From Sphingopyxis sp. (GTDB lineage Bacteria; Pseudomonadota; Alphaproteobacteria; Sphingomonadales; Sphingomonadaceae): a stretch of 58,523 bases of DNA. The stretch is from positions 1 to 58,523 of the forward strand of contig JAGHZY010000029.1 in NCBI GenBank assembly GCA_017745175.1, given 5' to 3'. Under the pieces are notes generated by a model. It did no database searches. It was not told where the DNA came from and worked only from the letters and a program-made list of their open reading frames with translations. The position numbers and the translations under genes are program-made. Below, one piece after another: positions 27,984-37,157 of the stretch (positions are counted from its first letter, which is position 1; each line of letters opens with the position of its first letter).

Positions 27984-29048
27984 TCACGACGCCAGCTCGG
28001 CCAGCGCCCACAAGGCGGCATCGGCCACCATCGGCGAATCATCCCGTGCCAGCCTTTCAAGCGCGGGCACGAACCGCCTGTCGCCGCTGTTTCCCGCCGC
28101 GATCGCGGCATTGCGCACCATCCGCCCGCGCCCGATCCGCTTGATCGGCGAGCCCGCGAACACCTGCCGGAACCCCGCATCGTCGAGGTCGAGCAGATCG
28201 GCCAGCGACGGCGCGGCGAGCTCGGCGCGCGGCAGGAAGGCGCGGTGCCGATGCGCGGCATCGGCGAACTTGTTCCACGGACAGACGGCAAGGCAATCGT
28301 CGCAGCCATAGATGCGGTTGCCGATCCCGCGCCGGAGCGCGACCGGGATCGGTCCGTTGTGCTCGATCGTGAGATAGGAAATGCAGCGCCGCGCATCGAG
28401 CCGGTAGGGGGCGGGAAAGGCCTGCGTCGGGCACGCATCCTGACACGCCGAACAGCTGCCGCACGTGTCGCGCCCCGGCGTCGACGGCGCGAGGTCGAGC
28501 GTCGTGTAGATCGCGCCGAGAAACAGCCAGCTGCCATGCTCGCGGCTGACGAGATTGGTGTGCTTGCCCTGCCAGCCGAGCCCCGCGGCGGCCGACAGCG
28601 GCTTTTCCATCACCGGCGCGGTGTCGACGAAAACCTTGACCTCGGCTTGCCCGACCTCGCCGACCAGCCAGCGCGCGACCGCCTTCAGCGCCTTCTTGAC
28701 GACGTCATGATAGTCGCCGCCCTGCGCATAGACCGAAATGCGCCCGCGCCCCGGATGCCCGGCGAGCGCGAACGGGTCGAGCGCGGGGGCATAGCTCATC
28801 CCGAGCGCGATCACCGAACGGACCTCGGGCCACAGCCCCTTGGGCGACCCGCGCTGCCCCGCGCGGCTTTCCATCCAGATCATGTCGCCGTGGCGCCCCT
28901 CGGCAAGCCACTGGTTCAGCCGCGCCGCGGTTTGCGGCGCCGCGTCGGCCTGTGCGATGCCGAACGCCGCGAACCCGTGCGCGTGCGCGACCGCTTCGAG
29001 GCGCTTTTCCAGAGGGGGCGTTTCAACAGGCAAGGCTTCGGCAACCAT
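27984..29048 (-). CDS. queG: Epoxyqueuosine reductase
   Basis: Cobalamin-dependent iron-sulfur enzyme that reduces epoxyqueuosine to queuosine in tRNA wobble positions. The 354-residue protein keeps [17 protein letters not shown] near residue 100, [16 protein letters not shown], and two 4Fe-4S motifs, [16 protein letters not shown] and [14 protein letters not shown]. The C-terminal part (about 300-354) is a HEAT-like helical segment. ATG at 29048 is chosen. It diverges from the ABC transporter across 67 bases. Confidence 0.95.
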   Translation of the reverse strand: MVAEALPVETPPLEKRLEAVAHAHGFAAFGIAQADAAPQTAARLNQWLAEGRHGDMIWMESRAGQRGSPKGLWPEVRSVIALGMSYAPALDPFALAGHPGRGRISVYAQGGDYHDVVKKALKAVARWLVGEVGQAEVKVFVDTAPVMEKPLSAAAGLGWQGKHTNLVSREHGSWLFLGAIYTTLDLAPSTPGRDTCGSCSACQDACPTQAFPAPYRLDARRCISYLTIEHNGPIPVALRRGIGNRIYGCDDCLAVCPWNKFADAAHRHRAFLPRAELAAPSLADLLDLDDAGFRQVFAGSPIKRIGRGRMVRNAAIAAGNSGDRRFVPALERLARDDSPMVADAALWALAELAS

Positions 29049-29115
29049 TGGCGCTCTATACGCGAGCGGCCTCGCCGTGCCATAGCGTGCTGAGCGGAAG
29101 ATCGGGGACCCGGGT

Positions 29116-30072
29116 TTGAGCGATTACAGCGTCGAGGCAACCGGCCTCACCAAATATTTCGGCGATTACAGGGCGGTCGATCATGTCAGCCTCGCGGTGC
29201 CGGCGGGCAGCATCTACGGCGTGCTCGGCCCCAATGGCGCGGGCAAGACGACCAGCCTCCGGATGACGCTCGGCATCATCGACCCCGACGAGGGCACGAG
29301 CCGCCTGCTCGGCGGGCTGAGGCCGCAGAGCGTGCGCGCGCGGATCGGCTATCTGCCCGAGGAACGCGGCCTTTATCCCGGCATGAAGGCGCGCGAGGCG
29401 ATCGCCTTCATGGGCGCGCTGCGCGGGCTCGACTGGCGCGAGGGCCGCCGCCGCGCCGCGACCTTCATGACCGAACTCGGGCTCGAACGCGTGATCGACA
29501 CAAAGATCCGCAAGATGTCCAAGGGCATGGCGCAGATGATCCAGCTCATCGGCTCGATCGTCCACACCCCCGACCTCATCGTGCTCGACGAGCCCTTCTC
29601 CGGCCTCGACCCCGTCAACCAGGAACGGCTCGAGATGCTCGTCCGGCGCGAGCGCGATCGCGGTGCGACGATCCTCTTCTCGACGCATGTCATGGCGCAT
29701 GCCGAGCGGCTCTGCGACCGCATCGCGATCATCGCGCGATCGCAAGGGCGCTTCGAAGGCACGGTCGACGAGGCGCGCGCGCTGCTGCCGATGCAGGTGC
29801 GCTACACGCCGCGCGATCAGGCCGATCCCGCCGCGATCGCCGCCAACCTGCCCGCCGGCGCCGAATTGCGCGGCGCCGCGTGGCATTTCACGATCGGGGA
29901 TGGTGACGTCGAGCCCCTGCTCGCACGCATCACCGCGAGCGGTCATGGCGTCACCGGCCTGTCGATCAGCCGTCCCGCGCTGCACGACGCCTTCGTCCAT
30001 ATCGTGCGTCAGGTCGACGCGGGTTTCGTCGCCGATGAAGCCCGCGATGCGGTCGAGGAGGCGAGCGCATGA
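29116..30072 (+). CDS. ABC transporter ATP-binding protein (NatA-like)
   Basis: A 318-residue ATPase. Walker A is GPNGAGKTT (near residue 38), the signature motif is MSKGMAQ (a variant of LSGGQ usual in this subgroup), Walker B is [12 protein letters not shown], and the switch histidine is in FSTHVM. The C-terminal third (about 225-318) is the extra domain found in NatA-type exporters. With the next gene it forms a two-component exporter resembling NatAB or LPS/antibiotic exporters; the substrate is unknown. The start is TTG at 29116. The stop overlaps the permease start. Confidence 0.88.
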   Translation: MSDYSVEATGLTKYFGDYRAVDHVSLAVPAGSIYGVLGPNGAGKTTSLRMTLGIIDPDEGTSRLLGGLRPQSVRARIGYLPEERGLYPGMKAREAIAFMGALRGLDWREGRRRAATFMTELGLERVIDTKIRKMSKGMAQMIQLIGSIVHTPDLIVLDEPFSGLDPVNQERLEMLVRRERDRGATILFSTHVMAHAERLCDRIAIIARSQGRFEGTVDEARALLPMQVRYTPRDQADPAAIAANLPAGAELRGAAWHFTIGDGDVEPLLARITASGHGVTGLSISRPALHDAFVHIVRQVDAGFVADEARDAVEEASA

Positions 30073-31367
30073 CCCCCTTCATCCGCAACATCCTCGTTGT
30101 TGCGCGGCGCGACTTCCTCGCGATCGTCGCGACGCCGACCTTCCTGCTCTTCCTGCTCGCACCGCTTTTCATGGTCGGCATGGGGCTCGCCGGCGGCATG
30201 GGCGCATCGCAGCTCGCCGACAAGGCGCGCGGCGCCGGCCGCATCGTCGTGATCGCCGACCCCGCCGACATCGCGGCGCTGCGCGACGCCGATCGCCGGC
30301 TTCGCGACGCCTTCACCGGCCCCGATGCCCCTCCCCCGCTGGCTTTCCGCGTCGCCGGACCGGCGCGAATCGACCCCGCCGCGATCACGCGCGAAAAGGG
30401 CTCGGACACCTATGCCGTGATGAGCGGCCCGCTCGAAAGCCCGCGCATCGTCGAACGCAATGCCGACGGCAAGTCGGGGCGCTATCTGGCGCTGCTCGCG
30501 GGGCAGGTGCTGCGCGATCGCGCCGCGGGCCCGGTCGCGCCGGTCAAGCCGCGCTTCGAGAGTCTGCAGAATGGCGGTGCCAGCATCGCCGACCAGCAGT
30601 CGATGGGTTTCGGCGCGATCTTCATCATCTTCCTCCTGACATTGCTGCTTGCGGGCCAGACCGTCAGTTCGCTCGCCGAGGAAAAGGGGAACAAGGTCAT
30701 CGAGATTCTCGCCGCCGCGGTTCCGCTCGAAAGCGTCTTTCTCGGCAAGCTGGTCGGCATGCTCGGCGTCGCGGTGCTCTTCATCGCCTTCTGGCTCGCG
30801 ATGGCATCGGGCGGCGGGCTCGTCGCGGCGACGCACGTCGATCCCGCCGCGATCGACGCCGCCGGCCGCGCGGGACGGGCCGCGACAACGCTTGCCTCGA
30901 TGCCGGCGACGGGCTGGCCTTTCTTCCTCGGCATCGGTTTCCTCTATTTCGTCATGGCCTTCCTGCTGCTCGGCGCGGTCTTCCTCGGCGTCGGCGCGCA
31001 GGCGGGGTCGGTGCGCGAAATCCAGATGCTCAGCCTGCCGATCACCATCTTCCAGGTCGGCATGTTCAGCCTGTCGGCCGCGGCGGCGAGCGCGCCCGGC
31101 AGCGACCTTGCGCGTTTCGCGCAGATATTCCCCTTCTCCTCGCCGCTCGCGATGGCGGCGCGCGCCGCGACCGACGATGCAAAGGCGATCCATCTCCTCG
31201 CGCTCGGCTGGCAGGCGATCTGGGTCGCGCTCGTCGTCTGGATTTCGGTGCGCCTGTTCCGCGCGGGCGTATTGAGCGGCGGCGGCGGATGGAAATTCCG
31301 GCGCGGCGCAAGGGTCGCCGCGGCCGCGGCGGCGTCCGTCGAAGCCGCTTCGTCCCAGTCTCGTTGA
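30069..31367 (+). CDS. ABC transporter permease (NatB-like, ABC-2 type)
   Basis: A 432-residue permease. It has one N-terminal membrane helix (LVVARRDFLAIVATPTFLLFLLAPLFMVGMG region, residues 8-38), a large extracytoplasmic domain of about 140 residues, then five to six helices (from residue about 180), including SMGFGAIFIIFLLTLLLAGQ and SLAEEKGNKVIEIL, the conserved EExxG-like segment of ABC-2 exporters. It is coupled to the ATPase by ATGA. It probably exports a small molecule or ion. The stop TGA lies inside the possible -35 box of the next gene. Confidence 0.87.
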   Translation: MTPFIRNILVVARRDFLAIVATPTFLLFLLAPLFMVGMGLAGGMGASQLADKARGAGRIVVIADPADIAALRDADRRLRDAFTGPDAPPPLAFRVAGPARIDPAAITREKGSDTYAVMSGPLESPRIVERNADGKSGRYLALLAGQVLRDRAAGPVAPVKPRFESLQNGGASIADQQSMGFGAIFIIFLLTLLLAGQTVSSLAEEKGNKVIEILAAAVPLESVFLGKLVGMLGVAVLFIAFWLAMASGGGLVAATHVDPAAIDAAGRAGRAATTLASMPATGWPFFLGIGFLYFVMAFLLLGAVFLGVGAQAGSVREIQMLSLPITIFQVGMFSLSAAAASAPGSDLARFAQIFPFSSPLAMAARAATDDAKAIHLLALGWQAIWVALVVWISVRLFRAGVLSGGGGWKFRRGARVAAAAAASVEAASSQSR

Positions 31368-31380
31368 CAAAGCTGTAAAC
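31364..31380 (+). promoter_or_regulatory. Possible promoter/operator upstream of the P450 gene
   Basis: TTGACA (31364-31369) is a full -35 consensus, overlapping the previous stop codon. It lies inside an imperfect inverted repeat GTTGACA-N4-TGTAAAC (31363-31380), in which six of seven arm positions pair, the size seen for TetR-type operators. No good -10 box lies 17 bases downstream, so the promoter call is weak. A regulator gene is not adjacent. Confidence 0.35.
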
Positions 31381-31456
31381 AGTGGCATCCTGCAACTGAT
31401 CTGGCCGACGGCGGCAAGCGTCGCGGCGAGTCCCTTTTTGAGGAGGAGGATGCCCG

Positions 31457-32692
31457 ATGGCGACTGCAGCCGCGCCCCAGCCTGTCACCGATCGCTATGA
31501 CATGAGCCCCGCCGCGATCTATTCGGAGGATCGCTGGCAGGCGCCCTTTGCCGAGATCCGCAAGGCGGGCGGCATCGTCAAATGCGAGGACAGCGTCCAC
31601 GGCCCCTATTGGAATATCGCGAGCCATCAGGCGATCCAGCATGTCGAGGCGCTGCCCGACATCTACAGCTCGTCGTGGGAATATGGCGGGATCACGATCC
31701 TCGAACGCGATGAGGATGAGGATTTCAAGCTGCCGATGTTCATCGCGATGGACCGGCCGCAGCACACCGACCAGCGCCGAACCGTCGCCCCCGCCTTCAC
31801 CCCCGCCGAAATGACGCGGCTGTCCGAAGATATCCGCAATCGCACCGGCGAGGTGCTCGACGGCCTGCCGTGGGGCGAGAGGTTCGACTGGGTCGACCGC
31901 GTCTCGATGGAACTGACGACGCAGATGCTCGCGCTGCTCTTCGATTTCCCGTGGGAGGACCGGCGCAAGCTCACCGAATGGTCCGACTGGATGGGCGACG
32001 TCGAACTCGCGCAAAAGCCCGAACTCAAGGAACAGCGCCGTGCGGTGCTCGAGGAGGCCTTCGTCTATTTCCAGCGGCTGTGGATGGAAAAGCTCGACCA
32101 GCCGCCGACCCCCGACCTCCTGTCGATGATGTTGCACAGCGAAGCGATGCGCAACATGGACAAGTATGAGTTCATCGGGAACCTCGTGCTGCTCATCGTT
32201 GGCGGCAACGACACGACGCGCAACACCATGTCGGGGCTCGCCTACGGCCTCGACAAATTCCCCGATCAGCGCGCGAAACTCGAAGCCGATCCGTCGCTGA
32301 TCCCCAATGCGGTGAGCGAGATCATCCGCTGGCAGACCCCGCTCGCGCATATGCGCCGCACCGCGCTCGCCGATGCCGACCTCTTCGGGCACGCGATCAA
32401 AAAGGGCGACAAGCTCATTCTCTGGTACCTGTCGGCAAACCGCGACGAGAGCGTTTTCGACGATGGCGACGCGCTCCGGCTCGATCGCGAGAATGCCCGG
32501 CGGCACCTCTCCTTCGGCTATGGCGTCCACCGCTGCGTCGGCGCGCGCCTCGCCGAGCTCCAGCTGCGCATCCTGCTCGAGGAGATGGCGGCGCGGCGGA
32601 TGCGCGTGACCGTCACCGGCACCCCCGAACGCGTCCACGCCTGCTTCGTCCACGGTTTCCGGGCGCTGCCCGTGCAGATCGGAAAATATTGA
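31457..32692 (+). CDS. Cytochrome P450, CYP153-like
   Basis: A 411-residue soluble bacterial P450. [12 protein letters not shown] is the I-helix oxygen-activation motif, [16 protein letters not shown] contains the ExxR motif, and [15 protein letters not shown] holds the haem-ligand cysteine (residue 360). The stretch [10 protein letters not shown] and [12 protein letters not shown] resemble CYP153 alkane and terminal hydroxylases, so a hydrophobic alkyl substrate is likely. No ferredoxin or reductase gene is adjacent, so electron donors must come from elsewhere. ATG 31457 follows AGGAGGAGG with good spacing. An ABC exporter lies upstream in the same direction. Confidence 0.9.
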   Translation: MATAAAPQPVTDRYDMSPAAIYSEDRWQAPFAEIRKAGGIVKCEDSVHGPYWNIASHQAIQHVEALPDIYSSSWEYGGITILERDEDEDFKLPMFIAMDRPQHTDQRRTVAPAFTPAEMTRLSEDIRNRTGEVLDGLPWGERFDWVDRVSMELTTQMLALLFDFPWEDRRKLTEWSDWMGDVELAQKPELKEQRRAVLEEAFVYFQRLWMEKLDQPPTPDLLSMMLHSEAMRNMDKYEFIGNLVLLIVGGNDTTRNTMSGLAYGLDKFPDQRAKLEADPSLIPNAVSEIIRWQTPLAHMRRTALADADLFGHAIKKGDKLILWYLSANRDESVFDDGDALRLDRENARRHLSFGYGVHRCVGARLAELQLRILLEEMAARRMRVTVTGTPERVHACFVHGFRALPVQIGKY

Positions 32693-32735
32693 CGCCGCCT
32701 TGTAACCCTTGCGCCCGGGCGTACGTATCGAAAAC

Positions 32736-33221
32736 ATGATCGAACGTCGTCATCTTCTCGGAGGACTCGCGCTCGGCGGCGCCATCATCGGCGCGCCGAT
32801 GCTCTTCGCCAGACCGGCGCGGCCGAAGGCACAGGCGGGCTGGCAGCTTTCCGACGCCGAATGGAAAAAGCGCCTGTCGCCGCTCCAGTACCGCGTGCTG
32901 CGCGAGGCGGCGACCGAACGCGCCTTCACCAGCCCGCTCGACAAGGAAAAGCGCGCGGGGTTGTTCGACTGCGCGGGCTGCGCCCTGCCGCTCTATTCGA
33001 GTCGGACCAAGTTCGACAGCGGCACCGGTTGGCCGAGCTTCTGGGCGCCGCTCAGAGACGCGACCCGAACCTCGACCGATCATGACCTCGGCTATGCGCG
33101 CACCGAAGTGCATTGCCGGCGCTGCGGCGGGCACCTCGGCCATGTCTTCGACGACGGGCCGAAGCCGACGGGCAAGCGCTATTGCATGAACGGCGCGGCG
33201 CTGGTTTTCCGTCCCGCCTGA
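32736..33221 (+). CDS. msrB: Peptide-methionine (R)-S-oxide reductase, exported
   Basis: A 161-residue MsrB. DCAGC and CRRCGGHLGHVFDDGP supply the structural zinc site and active-site loop, GTGWPSFW is conserved, and RYCMNGAALVF carries the catalytic cysteine (residue 150). The N-terminus ERRHLLGGLALGGAIIGAP is a twin-arginine-like signal, so this copy repairs oxidised methionine in envelope proteins rather than in the cytoplasm. The cysteine position normally used for resolving in other MsrB enzymes is occupied by TSTDHD, so recycling may use an external reductant. Confidence 0.9.
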   Translation: MIERRHLLGGLALGGAIIGAPMLFARPARPKAQAGWQLSDAEWKKRLSPLQYRVLREAATERAFTSPLDKEKRAGLFDCAGCALPLYSSRTKFDSGTGWPSFWAPLRDATRTSTDHDLGYARTEVHCRRCGGHLGHVFDDGPKPTGKRYCMNGAALVFRPA

Positions 33222-33227
33222 CGCGCG

Positions 33228-35102
33228 CTATTCGGGTTTGACCCGCCACACCGACAGCCCCGCGCGCGAGCTGACCGGCACCGCTTCGAGCCACGCCGGC
33301 GGGTTTCCGGAATAGAGCTGCGCACCCAGCGAATCCTTGCGCGCGCGGCGATATTTGGTGAAGTCGTTGGCGGTGCGGCAATAGACGATCAGCGCCGCCT
33401 GCTGCCGCCGCACCAGCGCCTCGGCCTTGTCCGGATCGCCCGCAAAGGCGCGGATCGTGTCGGCCATCGCGTCCTTGTTGCGATGGTGCGGCGTTGCGAC
33501 GAGGCTGTGCCGCGTCCAGAAGACCAGCGGCGCGCCGAGATCGATCGGGGTGAGCAGCGTCGTCGCCGGCAGCTTCCCGAGATCGGCGATCGCTGCGGGG
33601 TCGAGACAGTTCGCCTTGTAGCGATTGGCGTCCGACGCCTCCTCCGCTGCGCGCTTTTCCTCTTCCCGCAGCGCCGGAACAACCGGCGCGAGCGCCGCCG
33701 CGACCGCCATGCTGCCGAGCAGCGGCAGCGTCAGCGCCGCCATCGCCGATGCGAGGATACGCGGCACGATCGGGACGATCCTTCGCGCCCGCGCCCACGC
33801 ACGCAGGCCCAGCCAGGCGCAGCCCGGCAAGGCGAAGAGATGGGCCGTCGACACCGCACGCAGGACGAGGAGCGATACGGCGACGGCGCCGGCGAGCGCG
33901 ACGATGATCGTCGCCCAGTTGCGCCGGTCTCCGGCCGCAGTGCAGCTCCGCCACGCGAGGCAGGAGCCGGCAAGCCCGACGAGCGAGGGTATGAGAACAT
34001 GGATCGCGTCATCGGGCTTCGACATCCACAAGGGCTGGCCTTCGAGGACATTGCGGTACCAGTATCGGACGACGACCGGATCGAGCGATGCGAAGGGTCC
34101 GTTGGCGCATTGCGGTTCGGTCCAGACGAGCGCGCCCGCTGCCGCCGCGCCCGCCAGTCCGAGCAGCAGGAAACGCACCCACGGCAGCGGCGGATTGGCG
34201 CGCGCCGCGGCAAGGGTCACCGCCGCGGCGGCGGCGAAGGCGGCGATATAGGGCGCCGACAGCGAATCGCACCAGCCTCCGGCAACGCCCGCGGGACCGC
34301 GCGTCGCGAGCTGGACGAGCAGCGCCCCGCCCGCGAGCGCGCCCATATAGCCGCAGAGGCGCGCGCGATCATCGGCCTTTCCGTGCAGCGCCCAGCGCAG
34401 CGCGGCCAGCCCCGCGAAGATCGCGACGACGGGCAGGCCCTCGATCGACACCGCGAGCAGCGCCGCGGCAAACAGCCCGCCGAGCAGCCCGGCGCGCCAG
34501 CCGGCGGGCTGCAGTGCCTGCGCCATCACGAGCATCGCGAGGAAAATCTGCCAGCCATGGTGGTCGACGCGAAGCGGGCGGAACTGCACGAGGATATAGC
34601 CCGACATGATCAGGAACAGCGGCAGGACATAGGCGATGCGGCGGTCGGAGAGATTGCGGTAGCCGAGCACGCAGGCGACACTGAGCGCCGCGCCGTGCAG
34701 CGGCGGCCACAGCGCCATCACGATGCGTTCGGCCATCGCCTGCCCGAACACCGGTTTCAGGAGCAGGATTCCCGCCGCCAGCGGCGCATCGACGATGCGC
34801 GACCAGTGCATCAGCACCCCGCCGCCCGCCGGATTGACGCGATATTGCGTGAGGTCCCACCAGCCCTGCCCCGCGAGCAGGTCGCGCACCTGCGCCATGC
34901 GCATCGCATCGTCGGTATCGGCCAGATCGAGCGCGCCGATCGCCTGCCATTTCGCGACGATCGCGACGAGGCTCATCAACCCCCAGACGATCAGCGCGAT
35001 CCGGACCGGCGTGAACCATGGGCCCGGCGCGATACCGCCCGATGCGGGCGCGGGACCGGGCGGCGCCGTACCATCGGCGGACGGCGCCGCCGCGTCGCTC
35101 AT
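33228..35102 (-). CDS. GT-C-fold membrane glycosyltransferase-like protein
   Basis: A 624-residue protein with about 12 membrane segments and a soluble C-terminal domain of about 130 residues. After the first helix comes an acidic loop (DLADTDDAMRMAQVRDLL), followed by VLMHWSRIVDAP and RPLRVDHHGWQ. These motifs match an alphaproteobacterial family related in topology to STT3/PMT-type GT-C enzymes, in which acids in the first periplasmic loop are catalytic. It is homologous to the protein at 37154-38986. Its ATG overlaps the GtrA stop (ATGA), linking it to that flippase. The substrate and acceptor are unknown. Confidence 0.75.
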   Translation of the reverse strand: MSDAAAPSADGTAPPGPAPASGGIAPGPWFTPVRIALIVWGLMSLVAIVAKWQAIGALDLADTDDAMRMAQVRDLLAGQGWWDLTQYRVNPAGGGVLMHWSRIVDAPLAAGILLLKPVFGQAMAERIVMALWPPLHGAALSVACVLGYRNLSDRRIAYVLPLFLIMSGYILVQFRPLRVDHHGWQIFLAMLVMAQALQPAGWRAGLLGGLFAAALLAVSIEGLPVVAIFAGLAALRWALHGKADDRARLCGYMGALAGGALLVQLATRGPAGVAGGWCDSLSAPYIAAFAAAAAVTLAAARANPPLPWVRFLLLGLAGAAAAGALVWTEPQCANGPFASLDPVVVRYWYRNVLEGQPLWMSKPDDAIHVLIPSLVGLAGSCLAWRSCTAAGDRRNWATIIVALAGAVAVSLLVLRAVSTAHLFALPGCAWLGLRAWARARRIVPIVPRILASAMAALTLPLLGSMAVAAALAPVVPALREEEKRAAEEASDANRYKANCLDPAAIADLGKLPATTLLTPIDLGAPLVFWTRHSLVATPHHRNKDAMADTIRAFAGDPDKAEALVRRQQAALIVYCRTANDFTKYRRARKDSLGAQLYSGNPPAWLEAVPVSSRAGLSVWRVKPE

Positions 35103-35530
35103 GCCGCCGCCGTCCGGAAAACGATGTGACGGCGGAGCAGATAGGTCGTCTGGAAACTCACGACGATCGCCGCGAGCTTGGCAAGCCGCGGGTCGAGCCC
35201 GAGCGCGCTGCCGCCGCCGACGATCGCGGTCGTGACCGCCAGCCCGACGAGCGCCGAACCGACGAAAAGCAGTTTCTGGCGGTGGCGTTCGCCGGTGCCG
35301 CGGGCCGCCGCGCCATCGGCAAAGACGAGCCGGCTCGAAACCATCCAGTGGACGAGAATGCCCGCGCAATAGCCCGTCGCCGACGCCGTCACCGGCGTCA
35401 GCCCCGCATCGAGCAGGAGCAGGAAGAGCCCCGCGTCGCTGCCGAGCGCGAGCGCGCTCGCGAGCACATAGTTCAGCCAGCGAATCTCGCCGCGCCGGAC
35501 CGACGCGATCAGTTTGGCGACAGGAAGCAT
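35099..35530 (-). CDS. GtrA-family membrane protein
   Basis: A 143-residue GtrA/DPMS-type protein with four membrane segments (around residues 17-37, 41-62, 82-103, 111-127). Family features are the start EIRWLNYVLASALALGSD, then ASATGYCAGILVHWMVSSRLVF and the tail SFQTTYLLRRHIVFR. GtrA proteins are thought to flip or support polyprenyl-linked sugars. The longer upstream frame overlaps the FAD gene; I start at ATG 35530, with GGGGGGA about nine bases upstream. It sits between the FAD oxidoreductase (25 bases away) and a GT-C enzyme (overlapping). Confidence 0.88.
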   Translation of the reverse strand: MLPVAKLIASVRRGEIRWLNYVLASALALGSDAGLFLLLLDAGLTPVTASATGYCAGILVHWMVSSRLVFADGAAARGTGERHRQKLLFVGSALVGLAVTTAIVGGGSALGLDPRLAKLAAIVVSFQTTYLLRRHIVFRTAAA

Positions 35531-35555
35531 GGCGCCGATCCCCCCGGCCAAGGCC

Positions 35556-37085
35556 TCAGGCGGCCTTCGCGACGCGCGTCGGTACCTCGCGCACCGACGC
35601 CAGCGCCGCCTGCTCGCCCTCGGTGCCGCTCTCATGATATTCGGCATCCTCGTTGACGCCCCAGATATCATAGAGTTTTTCGCCGGCGGCGATGTTGCGC
35701 ACCGTCAGCATCGCGGTCATCATCGCATGATCCTGATTGTTATAGCGGTGCATGCCGTTGCGCCCGACCATGTGCAGCGTCGGATAGCGCGCCTCGAGCT
35801 CGCTGCGCATCGTCTCGACATGCGCGGCATAGTCATCGTCATAGACGGGGTACGCCTTTTCCTGCCGCACCACCGCGCCGCCAACGACATCCTCGGGATC
35901 GCAGAGCCCCAGGATTTCCATTTCCTTCGTCGCCAGCGCGACCAGCTGCTCGTCGCTCGCCGCCCAGAGCCCGTCGCCCTCGAAACAGAAATATTCGAGC
36001 CCGACGCACGCGAGTTCGGGGTCGGGCACCATTTCGGGCGACCAGCTGCGGAAATTCTGTACCCGGCCGACCTGCACCTTGCTGTCGTGGATATAGATCC
36101 AGTTGTCGGGGAACAGGTCTTCGGAGCGAATCTTGAGCGCGACGGTCAGAAAGTCGCGATATTTGAGGTTCGGCGCCGCGGTCAGCGCACACGCCGGCAG
36201 CGGATGGATGCGCGCGAGCTCGCGCATCGGCGCCGAGCTGATCACATGCGCGGCGTCGATCACGACGTCGCCGTCGGGGCCGGTCGCGGTCATCCGCCAG
36301 CGCCCGGTCTTCTGATCCTGCGTCAGCTGCTTGAAGCCGTGGCCCATCAGCACATGGTTGCCGCCCGCGATCACCTTGCCCGCCGCCGCTTCCCACATCA
36401 TGCCGGGGCCGAGCCGCGGATAGCGGAAGGTTTCGAGCAGGGTCTTGGTCGCCATGCCATCATTGGGCTTCTTGTTGAGCCCGAGGCTGCGCTTCAGCCC
36501 GTCGATCACCGCGCCGCCGAGGCTCAGCCCCTTGATGCGCTGCGCCGCCCAGTCGGCCGACATCTCGTCGCACGGCATCCCCCACACCTTCTCGGTATAG
36601 GTCTTGAAAAAGATCGAATAGAGCTTCCGCCCGAACTGGTTGATCGTCCAGTCCTCGAAGCTGCGCACCTTCCTGTTCGGAAACAGCTTCGCCTGCGCAT
36701 AGCTCACCATGCACAAGGTCGAACGAAAGATGCCGAGATTCCACAGCGCCTCGAACGCGCGCAGCGGATAGGAATAGAATTTGCCTTCATAATAGATGCG
36801 GCTCATCCGCGGGCGCTCGATGAAATCGTCGGGCAGGATCTCGTTCCACAGCTCGACGACCTCGCGGCTCTTCGAAAAGAAGCGATGCCCGCCGATATCG
36901 AAACGAAAGCCCTCATGCTCGACCGTGCGGCTGATCCCGCCGACATAGACCGGATCCTTCTCGATCACCGTCACGCTATACCCCTGCTGCGTCAGCAGAT
37001 AGGCGGCGGTAAGCCCCGCCGGCCCCGCGCCGATGATGGCGACGTCGGCGCTCGTCGGATGGCTTTTCGACACTCGGGCGTTCAT
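35556..37085 (-). CDS. FAD-dependent oxidoreductase resembling UDP-galactopyranose mutase / protoporphyrinogen oxidase
   Basis: A 509-residue flavoprotein. DVAIIGAGPAGLTAAYLLTQ is the FAD-binding Rossmann motif, VGGISRTVEHEGFRFDIGGHRFF follows (no more than the start is needed to recognise the family), and GRNGMHRYNNQDHAMMTA is the second FAD contact near the C-terminus. The whole-length pattern is that of the NAD(P)-binding amine-oxidase-like group often found with GtrA and glycosyltransferases, where a sugar-nucleotide or lipid-linked sugar is the expected substrate. ATG 37085 is about ten bases after GGGGGA; a GTG six codons earlier is possible. A CtrA-like motif lies about 57 bases upstream. 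Confidence 0.82.
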   Translation of the reverse strand: MNARVSKSHPTSADVAIIGAGPAGLTAAYLLTQQGYSVTVIEKDPVYVGGISRTVEHEGFRFDIGGHRFFSKSREVVELWNEILPDDFIERPRMSRIYYEGKFYSYPLRAFEALWNLGIFRSTLCMVSYAQAKLFPNRKVRSFEDWTINQFGRKLYSIFFKTYTEKVWGMPCDEMSADWAAQRIKGLSLGGAVIDGLKRSLGLNKKPNDGMATKTLLETFRYPRLGPGMMWEAAAGKVIAGGNHVLMGHGFKQLTQDQKTGRWRMTATGPDGDVVIDAAHVISSAPMRELARIHPLPACALTAAPNLKYRDFLTVALKIRSEDLFPDNWIYIHDSKVQVGRVQNFRSWSPEMVPDPELACVGLEYFCFEGDGLWAASDEQLVALATKEMEILGLCDPEDVVGGAVVRQEKAYPVYDDDYAAHVETMRSELEARYPTLHMVGRNGMHRYNNQDHAMMTAMLTVRNIAAGEKLYDIWGVNEDAEYHESGTEGEQAALASVREVPTRVAKAA

Positions 37086-37141
37086 CACTTGAAATTCCCC
37101 CACACAGACAAGTTGCTACCCGCCGCAATGGCGGAAACATG

Positions 37142-37157
37142 GCTAAGAACCGGTTAA
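37142..37157 (-). promoter_or_regulatory. CtrA-like site upstream of the FAD oxidoreductase gene
   Basis: On the minus strand the sequence is TTAACCGGTTCTTAGC. It has the TTAA-N7-TTAG form close to the CtrA consensus TTAA-N7-TTAA. It ends 57 bases before the ATG and overlaps the stop codon of the upstream GT-C gene. It differs by one base from the motif at 39040-39055. Confidence 0.45.
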
